Source: Collinsella aerofaciens
GTDB taxonomy: Bacteria; Actinomycetota; Coriobacteriia; Coriobacteriales; Coriobacteriaceae
Reading direction: 5' to 3'
Assembly (NCBI GenBank): GCA_905213325.1
Contig: CAJMHW010000051.1
Span: 1-8,431, forward strand
DNA: 8,431 nt
Part shown: piece by piece, positions 1-3,885 of the stretch
How positions within the stretch are numbered: the stretch's first letter is position 1
Layout: each line of letters begins with the position of its first letter
Made by a program: the position numbers and the translations under genes
Notes under the pieces: generated by a model
The model's database searches: none
Seen by the model: the letters and a program-made list of their open reading frames with translations, nothing else
What the model was told of the DNA's origin: nothing

Positions 1-1
1 T

Positions 2-456
2 CTAGCAACAGCCAACGCATATTTGAAAGCCTTAGATAAGGTGAGCGACCGGGAGCCGGTGCCGCTGGCGGTTTGGGTGCCGCGCTGCTAGCGCTCGGTG
101 CGGAGCTGCGCTCGGGCGTGGAGACGATGCTTGATCTGATTGGGTTTGACGAGCGCGTGCGCGATGTCGACCTGGTCATAACGGGCGAGGGCAATATGGA
201 CGAGCAATCCGCTGCCGGCAAGGCGCCAGTGGGCGTGGCCCGCCGTGCCAAGCGCTATGGCAAGCCGGTTGTTGCCGTCGTGGGCGGTCGTGCCGACAAC
301 CTGGATGCGGTGTATGGGCAGGGCGTCGACCTGGTTTTGCCGGTCTGCCGCAAGCCCATGGGCCTTGAGCTGGCGCTCGATCCCCAGGAAGCCACAACCA
401 ACCTCATCTGCGCCGGCGAAGCCGCCGCCCAAGCCTACGACCTTGGCCGCCTCTAA
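2..456 (+). pseudogene. Glycerate kinase, C-terminal fragment with frame broken near the left edge
   Basis: The product would be the C-terminal part of an ATP-dependent glycerate kinase (GarK/GlxK family), a cytoplasmic enzyme phosphorylating D-glycerate in glyoxylate/glycerate use. Seen: in the frame from 49 the protein reads PGAGAAGGLGAALLALGAEL, then DLVITGEGNMDEQS, GKAPVGVARRAKRYGKPVVAVVGG and a stop at 454-456. These match the conserved Gly-rich segment and the ITGEG/GK-P-GVA block of the family. That frame is closed upstream by TAA at 37-39, and TTG at 73 lies inside the conserved domain, so it is not a real start. The +2 frame at 2-52 reads LATANAYLKALDKVSDR, which fits the helix normally just before PGAG. 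A loss of one base around 47-55 would explain the break. Inference: a frameshifted or decayed gene whose 5' part lies outside the window. A sequencing error is the alternative. The family call is firm; the pseudogene status is less so. Confidence 0.62.
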
Positions 457-467
457 AACCCATCCCC

Positions 468-545
468 TCGATAAGTTGCGGTGAAATACGGAGTGTTTTT
501 GCCTTTAAGGTGCCAATTCAGTCCGTATTCCACCGCAACTTCGAG
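468..545. repeat. Inverted repeat A downstream of the glycerate kinase
   Basis: AGTTGCGGTGAAATACGGA at 474-492 is the reverse complement, bar one G/T wobble position, of 522-540. Pairing extends outward through CTCG with a two-base bulge. The loop is 29 bases (493-521). There is no strong T-run directly after either arm, so a simple intrinsic terminator is not obvious. It lies 12 bases after the glycerate kinase stop. It could serve as an mRNA 3'-end stabiliser or be a copy of a dispersed palindromic element. Confidence 0.75.
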
Positions 546-591
546 AATGGCTATCCGAGGCTGACTGCCTAGGGTCTCGAGCCGGACCGCT

Positions 592-756
592 TGCCACGAA
601 ATGCGGCCATCTACTACGTTTAGCCGAGCACCCTCGACCATCCCGGAATATGCGAAAATAAAACCAGTGCAGGTAGACGGCTTGTCGATTTTCGAAAAAG
701 CCGGCTATGGTTGACCCCCTCGGCTTAAACGTAGTAGATAGGCCCCTTTCGTGGCA
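592..756. repeat. Inverted repeat B with an inner hairpin
   Basis: The left arm 592-628 pairs with the right arm 719-756: TGCCACGAAA (592-601) with 747-756, GGCC (605-608) with 741-744, the 13-base ATCTACTACGTTT (609-621) with 727-739, and AGCCGAG with CTCGGCT. Only small bulges separate these blocks. The 90-base interior holds a smaller stem, CGGCTT at 678-683 with 698-703, around the palindrome TTTTCGAAAA (689-698). The two long arms flanking non-coding DNA resemble a small MITE-like or dispersed palindromic element. No target-site duplication or transposase could be identified. Confidence 0.65.
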
Positions 757-775
757 CGGCGTCAGACCAGTCTAA

Positions 776-843
776 TTGGGATGGGCCTTATTTGACTACT
801 TGTCGATCTGATTGCCCGAGTAGTAAAAAAAGCCCCGTCCCAA
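776..843. repeat. Inverted repeat C upstream of the SRP RNA gene
   Basis: The 25-base arm 776-800 matches the reverse complement of 819-843 at 21 of 25 positions, with an 18-base loop. The right arm carries a run of seven A (824-830), so minus-strand transcripts would contain GGGGC followed by seven U. It ends 10 bases before the -35 box of ffs. It may end transcription entering from the right on the minus strand, or belong to the same repeat cluster as the two palindromes to its left. Confidence 0.6.
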
Positions 844-853
844 ATTAGCTACC

Positions 854-882
854 TTGCCCCATCGGGCGGGAGCGGGTAAGAT
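854..882 (+). promoter_or_regulatory. Promoter of the SRP RNA gene
   Basis: The -35 box TTGCCC (854-859) and the -10 box TAAGAT (877-882) are 17 bases apart, the ideal spacing for a housekeeping sigma factor. The predicted start near 889-891 lies just before the terminal stem of the RNA. A strong constitutive promoter is expected for this gene. Confidence 0.65.
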
Positions 883-889
883 ATATCGA

Positions 890-1006
890 GCGCCTAGCGC
901 GTTCGATGGGTTCGGATGACGACATGTTCCGAATCTGGTCAGGTCCGGAAGGAAGCAGCCATAAGGAGCCTCTGTCGGGCATCCGAATCCATCGAGCGCA
1001 CGGGCG
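890..1006 (+). ncRNA. ffs: Signal recognition particle 4.5S RNA (bacterial small SRP RNA)
   Basis: This RNA binds Ffh to form the signal recognition particle, which targets nascent membrane proteins to FtsY and the translocon. Seen: the near-invariant domain IV sequence GGTCAGGTCCGGAAGGAAGC at 937-956, with the GGAA tetraloop at 947-950 and the asymmetric loop that binds the Ffh M domain. A long terminal helix pairs 899-918 with 980-999 over 20 positions, two of them G-U. A run of six T (1007-1012) directly follows. The length of about 110 nt fits the small bacterial type without an Alu domain. It has its own promoter and no adjacent protein gene in the same transcript. The exact ends are predicted from the helix and T-run. 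Confidence 0.96.
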
Positions 1007-1012
1007 TTTTTT
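1007..1012 (+). terminator. T-run ending the SRP RNA transcript
   Basis: Six T follow the closing helix of the SRP RNA after ACGGGCG. The RNA's own 20-bp terminal helix can act as the terminator stem, although it ends seven bases before the T-run. The larger palindrome at 1026-1120 is a second barrier to read-through. Confidence 0.5.
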
Positions 1013-1025
1013 GGTGCCGCGACAT

Positions 1026-1120
1026 GGCCCGGCCGGCGGCGAGGTATTTGGTGTCTCGCTGGTCCTCGGCTTCGCCTGCGGGATCGCTCGACTACCAAAC
1101 ACCTCGCCGCCGGTCGGGCC
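1026..1120. repeat. Long inverted repeat D (27-bp arms) after ffs
   Basis: Arm 1026-1052 and arm 1094-1120 are reverse complements at 25 of 27 positions; both mismatches are wobble-compatible. The arms contain GGCGGCGAGGT and ACCTCGCCGCC. The loop (1053-1093) can itself fold partly: GGTCC (1061-1065) with 1081-1085, and GGC/GCC around TTC. Loosely, T-rich (1007-1012) and A-rich (1129-1133) stretches flank it symmetrically. The remainder up to 1160 is non-coding. It could be a terminator, a REP/MITE-like element or a structured RNA. Confidence 0.75.
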
Positions 1121-1262
1121 CCGTCGTCCAAAAATCACCCGTAAAGGCGCGTTTATCTAATTAAATCTATCCCTTGTGGAATGCGGCTTGCTGGTGTTGT
1201 CTGGGCATTGAAGGCTATGTGGTTCAAGAGGCGGCGGTGCTGTTGTTTGAATTTTTGCAGTT

Positions 1263-1304
1263 AAAGAGGCCCGTTTCCCTAGGTGGGGAAACGGGCCTCT
1301 TTTT
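1263..1304. terminator. Terminator hairpin of the first surface-protein gene
   Basis: A perfect 17-bp stem (1263-1279 with 1286-1302) closes a six-base loop. It lies 46 bases beyond the stop codon of the minus-strand gene. Read on the minus strand it ends in only three U; on the plus strand it runs into five T (1300-1304). It therefore probably terminates both strands and insulates the gene from the ffs side. Confidence 0.8.
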
Positions 1305-1347
1305 GTCTCTGGGCTTGTGGATTGGCGAAGACAATAGCCGCTGGCGG

Positions 1348-2340
1348 CTATTTTGAGTTCTTGAGGCGGCGTGTGGCTGTGGCGGTTATTCCGAGGCCTG
1401 CGGCGGCGATTCCTGCTAGTGCGATTGCGCTCGGCGCTGCATCGCCCGTGTTCGCGAGCTTGCCGGCGGTCGTATCTGCTTGCTTGCCGCTGCTCATGTT
1501 CGCCTGCTTGGTGGAGCTCGATGGAGCGTATTTGCCGGTCGCGGGCGAGCTGGCGGGCTGTGCCGTTTCGGCCGGCTGCGCTGAGCTGGAGGGTTTTGTC
1601 GTCTCGGCGGGTTTCGTTATCTCGGGCGAGGTGGCCTTGTCTGCCGCGGCTTTTGCCTCTTCGTATGCTTTGCAGGCGTCGTCATAGGCCGCTTGCGCCT
1701 TTTCCAAATCGCTGAGGAGCGCATCTCGCTTGGCTATGTCCTCATCGATGTGGGTTTTAGCTTTCTCCGCCTCACTTTCGAAATCCTGAACCTGTCTTTC
1801 CTGGCTTTCGAGCCGGCGTTGGCAGCGGTGAAGATCATCTTCACAAGATTTTTCTCGCCTTTCTGCCGACATGATCTCACTTCGCAACTGCTTAATAGTT
1901 TCGTTAGAAGCTCCGTCGTCGATTGCCTTATTTAATTCTGCCTGAAGGCCGCTTGTCCGGTTGTGGGCCTCATCGTATTTGGCTTGGGCTGCATCGACGT
2001 CCGCTTGCATGGCGGGAAGGGGTTCCCTCCGTTTGGCGGCTTCCGTCACCACCATGTCGTAGATCTCTTGAAAAGCGGCAATGTCATCATCGATTTCCGC
2101 AAGTTTCTCGGGACTTGCGGCGTCTTTTGCGGCCTCGAGGGTTTTGAGCGCTTCCTGCATGGCTGCATACGCTTTTTCTTTTGCGGCGGCCGCATCTTCC
2201 GTCTGCAAGGCAACTGCACCGGTGGGGGAACTGGTTTCCGCCGCCATCGCCGTTGCGGGGGCGATTCCCGCGACAAGTGCCGCGGAAAGGGCGATGCCCA
2301 CGGTTGCTCGTCTTGCTCTTCTTGCGAGAATGTCGTTCAT
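1348..2340 (-). CDS. LANTG-anchored coiled-coil surface protein, copy 1
   Basis: A predicted secreted protein of 330 residues, covalently attached to the cell wall by a sortase. Seen: residues 1-33 form a signal peptide (basic RRARR, hydrophobic core, AMA before the likely cleavage). About 48-236 is a charged, Ala/Glu/Lys-rich segment typical of a coiled coil. About 237-294 is a Pro/Ser/Thr/Lys wall-spanning linker. Residues 295-299 are LANTG, followed by a hydrophobic helix and a basic tail (RRLKNSK). LAxTG signals are typical substrates of class E sortases of high-GC Gram-positives; no sortase gene is in the window. Cysteines at 166, 173 and 223 lie in the coiled coil. The ATG at 2340 has GAGGTG (2346-2351) five bases upstream. 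It is a tandem paralogue of 2641-3672, identical over the first 66 residues. Adhesion or antigenic display is an inference; no enzymatic domain is recognised. Confidence 0.88.
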   Translation of the reverse strand: MNDILARRARRATVGIALSAALVAGIAPATAMAAETSSPTGAVALQTEDAAAAKEKAYAAMQEALKTLEAAKDAASPEKLAEIDDDIAAFQEIYDMVVTEAAKRREPLPAMQADVDAAQAKYDEAHNRTSGLQAELNKAIDDGASNETIKQLRSEIMSAERREKSCEDDLHRCQRRLESQERQVQDFESEAEKAKTHIDEDIAKRDALLSDLEKAQAAYDDACKAYEEAKAAADKATSPEITKPAETTKPSSSAQPAETAQPASSPATGKYAPSSSTKQANMSSGKQADTTAGKLANTGDAAPSAIALAGIAAAGLGITATATRRLKNSK

Positions 2341-2390
2341 CTCGGCACCTCATTTCAAGGGTCGGCGACTAACTTGGTAGCACTAATCTA

Positions 2391-2399
2391 AGTATATCA
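2391..2399 (-). promoter_or_regulatory. Extended -10 promoter of surface-protein copy 1
   Basis: On the minus strand TGATATACT combines the TG extension with a -10 box TATACT (2391-2396). No good -35 box is visible at 16-18 bases. Transcription would start near 2384, giving a leader of about 44 bases. Immediately upstream lie the short palindromes GGCGG/CCGCC and GCCCG/CGGGC (about 2400-2426), which are absent from copy 2 and might be an operator. The equivalent box in copy 2 is TATATT. Confidence 0.5.
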
Positions 2400-2554
2400 G
2401 GCGGTTTGCCCGCCATTGATCGGGCGTGCGCGTATACCCCTTGATTAACAGCCATTAAATCTATCCCTTAAGGAATGCGGCTTGCTAGTGTTGTCTGGGC
2501 ATTGATGGCTGCGTGGTTCAAGAGACGGCGGCATTACCATCTGTTTTTTCAAGT

Positions 2555-2597
2555 AAAGAGGCCCGTTTCCCTGGGTTGGGGAAACGGGCCTCTTTTT
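2555..2597. terminator. Terminator hairpin of the second surface-protein gene
   Basis: A perfect 17-bp stem (2555-2571 with 2579-2595) is identical in sequence to the stem at 1263-1302 but has a different seven-base loop. It lies 46 bases past the stop codon of the minus-strand gene. As in unit 1, the plus-strand side has five T and the minus-strand side only three U. Confidence 0.8.
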
Positions 2598-2640
2598 GTC
2601 TCTTGGCTTGTGGATTGGCGAAGGTAGTATGCTCTGGCGG

Positions 2641-3672
2641 CTATTTCGAGTTCCTGATGCGGCGTGTGGCCGTGGCGGTTATTCCGAGTCCTGCGGCGGC
2701 GATTCCTGCGAGTGCGATTGCGCTCGGCGCTGTGTCGCCCGTGTTCGCGAGCTTGCCGGCGGTCGTATCTGCTTGCTTGCCGCTGCTCGAGTTCGCTTGC
2801 TTGGTGGAGCTTGGCGAGGTGTCTTTACTGGTCGCGGACGAGCCGGTGGGCTGTGTCGTCTCGGCCGGTTGTGCCGAGCTGGAGGGAGGCGTTGTCTCGG
2901 TCGGTTGCGTTATCTCGGGCGAGGTGGCCTTGTCTGCCGCGGCTTTTGCCTCTTCGTATGCCTTGCAGGCGTCGTCATAAGCCGTTTGCGCTTTTTTCAA
3001 ATTGTCGAGGAGCGCATCTCGCCAGGCTATGAACTGGTCGATATGGGCTTTATATTTCTCTGCAGAACGTTCACAGTCATTAACTCGTCCTTCCTGACTT
3101 TTGAGGCGGCGCTGGAACTCGTCAAGCTCCGTTTCACAATGATCTACATACGCTTTTGCCCCTACGATCTCATTTTGCAACTGCCTTATTTGCTGTTTAA
3201 CAGTTTTGACAAGCTCCTCGTCGCCGAGTGCTTCGAGTGCCTTAAGCACCTCAAGTTTGTTGTCTAATTTTGCCTGGAGCTCGCTTACCCGGTTGCCGGC
3301 CTCGTCGTATTTGGCTTGGGCTGCATCGATGTCCGCTTGCATGGTAGGAAGGGATTCCTTATATATGGCAGCTCGCGCCAAATTAGTGTCGTAGTTCTTT
3401 TGAAAAATGGCAATTTTAGTATCGATTTCCGCAATTTTCTCGGGACTTGCGGCGTCTTTTGCGGCCTCGAGGTTTTTGAGCGCTTCCTGCATGGCTGCAT
3501 ACGCTTTTTCTTTTGCGGCGGCCGCATCTTCCGTCTGCAAGGCAACTGCACCGGTGGGGGAACTGGTTTCCGCCGCCATCGCCGTTGCGGGGGCGATTCC
3601 CGCGACAAGTGCCGCGGAAAGGGCGATGCCCACGGTTGCTCGTCTTGCTCTTCTTGCGAGAATGTCGTTCAT
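2641..3672 (-). CDS. LANTG-anchored coiled-coil surface protein, copy 2
   Basis: A paralogue of the product of 1348-2340, 343 residues long, with the same architecture. It has a signal peptide (1-33), a coiled-coil-like core (about 48-249), a Pro/Ser/Thr linker (about 250-307), LANTG at 308-312, then a hydrophobic segment and a basic tail (RRIRNSK). It is expected to be wall-anchored with the coiled coil facing outward. Compared with copy 1, the first 66 residues are identical. The core from residue 67 is much altered, with 13 extra residues falling around 140-165, and similarity returns at AYDDACKAYEEAKAAADKAT (231-250). Core cysteines are at 179, 200 and 236; only the last matches copy 1 in place. 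The ATG at 3672 has the same GAGGTG site. It is transcribed divergently from the ABC exporter. The precise role is unknown; a stalk-like adhesin or variable surface antigen is an inference. Confidence 0.88.
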   Translation of the reverse strand: MNDILARRARRATVGIALSAALVAGIAPATAMAAETSSPTGAVALQTEDAAAAKEKAYAAMQEALKNLEAAKDAASPEKIAEIDTKIAIFQKNYDTNLARAAIYKESLPTMQADIDAAQAKYDEAGNRVSELQAKLDNKLEVLKALEALGDEELVKTVKQQIRQLQNEIVGAKAYVDHCETELDEFQRRLKSQEGRVNDCERSAEKYKAHIDQFIAWRDALLDNLKKAQTAYDDACKAYEEAKAAADKATSPEITQPTETTPPSSSAQPAETTQPTGSSATSKDTSPSSTKQANSSSGKQADTTAGKLANTGDTAPSAIALAGIAAAGLGITATATRRIRNSK

Positions 3673-3722
3673 CTCGGCACCTCATTTCAAGGGTCGGCGA
3701 CTAACTTGGTAGCACTAATGTA

Positions 3723-3731
3723 AATATACCA
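3723..3731 (-). promoter_or_regulatory. Extended -10 promoter of surface-protein copy 2
   Basis: On the minus strand TGGTATATT gives a TG extension plus a -10 box TATATT (3723-3728), aligned exactly with the promoter of copy 1. No convincing -35 box is seen. The bases just upstream have diverged from copy 1, so the two genes may differ in strength or control. Confidence 0.45.
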
Positions 3732-3769
3732 TGCTAGTTGACCCAACACTGGCTGGGTGTGCGCGTATA

Positions 3770-3778
3770 CCCCCCCCC
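3770..3778. repeat. Homopolymeric tract of nine C
   Basis: Nine consecutive C follow GCGCGTATA in the divergent intergenic region. The matching place in unit 1 (2437-2440) has only four. The tract is about 42 bases upstream of the -10 box of surface-protein copy 2, and on the other side lies upstream of the ABC operon. Tracts of this length are prone to slippage. Confidence 0.8.
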
Positions 3779-3811
3779 TGAAAACTGAATCCCGTTAGAA
3801 ATGACGAGTTG

Positions 3812-3841
3812 TTTACGCTTCTTTTGGGGTGGCGGTACTAT
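3812..3841 (+). promoter_or_regulatory. Possible promoter of the ABC exporter operon
   Basis: TTTACG (3812-3817) and TACTAT (3836-3841) are 18 bases apart; each matches the consensus boxes at four of six positions. The predicted start would fall inside the palindrome at 3841-3869. Only moderate support. Confidence 0.35.
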
Positions 3842-3869
3842 CATGATTCGGATTGAGTGTGAATGATGA
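3841..3869. promoter_or_regulatory. Palindrome, candidate operator before the ABC operon
   Basis: TCATGATTC (3841-3849) and GAATGATGA (3861-3869) are inverted repeats with one mismatch and an 11-base spacer. The site directly abuts the possible -10 box and precedes the ribosome binding site. Its position suits a repressor such as a MarR- or TetR-type regulator, but no regulator gene is in the window. Confidence 0.3.
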
Positions 3870-3885
3870 TAGGGAGCGCCTATAC

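Larger units (their letters stand above)
1161..2440. repeat. Tandem duplication, unit 1 (downstream region, surface-protein gene and promoter region)
   Basis: TTAAATCTATCCCTT at 1161 recurs at 2455, and GCGCGTATACCCC near the right end (2428-2440) recurs at 3761-3773. Between these points the two units share the terminator hairpin, the gene ends and the promoter region in the same order. The offset is 1293-1294 bases at the left and 1332 at the right; the extra 39 bases are 13 codons in the second gene's coiled-coil core. Only 14 bases separate the units. Confidence 0.85.
2455..3774. repeat. Tandem duplication, unit 2
   Basis: This is the second copy of the roughly 1.3-kb unit at 1161-2440, in the same orientation. 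Identity is complete over 3474-3719 (with 2142-2387), high over the gene 3' end and the hairpin, and low in the coiled-coil core. The non-coding stretch between the two genes (2341-2640) is accounted for by the promoter of copy 1, the unit junction and the terminator of copy 2. Confidence 0.85.

Noticed and set aside
453..641. Minus-strand 62-residue open frame
   Set aside because: It is built largely from the arms of inverted repeats A and B, has no clear ribosome binding site and resembles no family I recognise. Kept as repeat DNA, though a small protein carried by a dispersed element is not excluded.
796..1164. Several open frames on both strands across the ffs region
   Set aside because: They overlap the SRP RNA and the GC-rich palindrome at 1026-1120; their sequences are low-complexity Arg/Pro-rich and mirror each other because of the inverted repeat.
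1963..3723. Plus-strand open frames opposite the surface-protein genes
   Set aside because: They are Cys/Gly/Arg-rich antisense shadows with no start signals; the minus-strand genes have signal peptides, ribosome binding sites and sorting signals.
1161..3774. Insertion sequence or prophage as cause of the duplication
   Set aside because: No transposase, integrase or flanking terminal repeats are present; a simple tandem duplication with later divergence explains the layout.
3853..3885. TTG (3853) or GTG (3859) as start of the first ABC gene
   Set aside because: Neither has a suitable ribosome binding site, and the interval overlaps the palindrome; ATG 3886 has AGGGAG at good spacing and gives a standard N-terminus.
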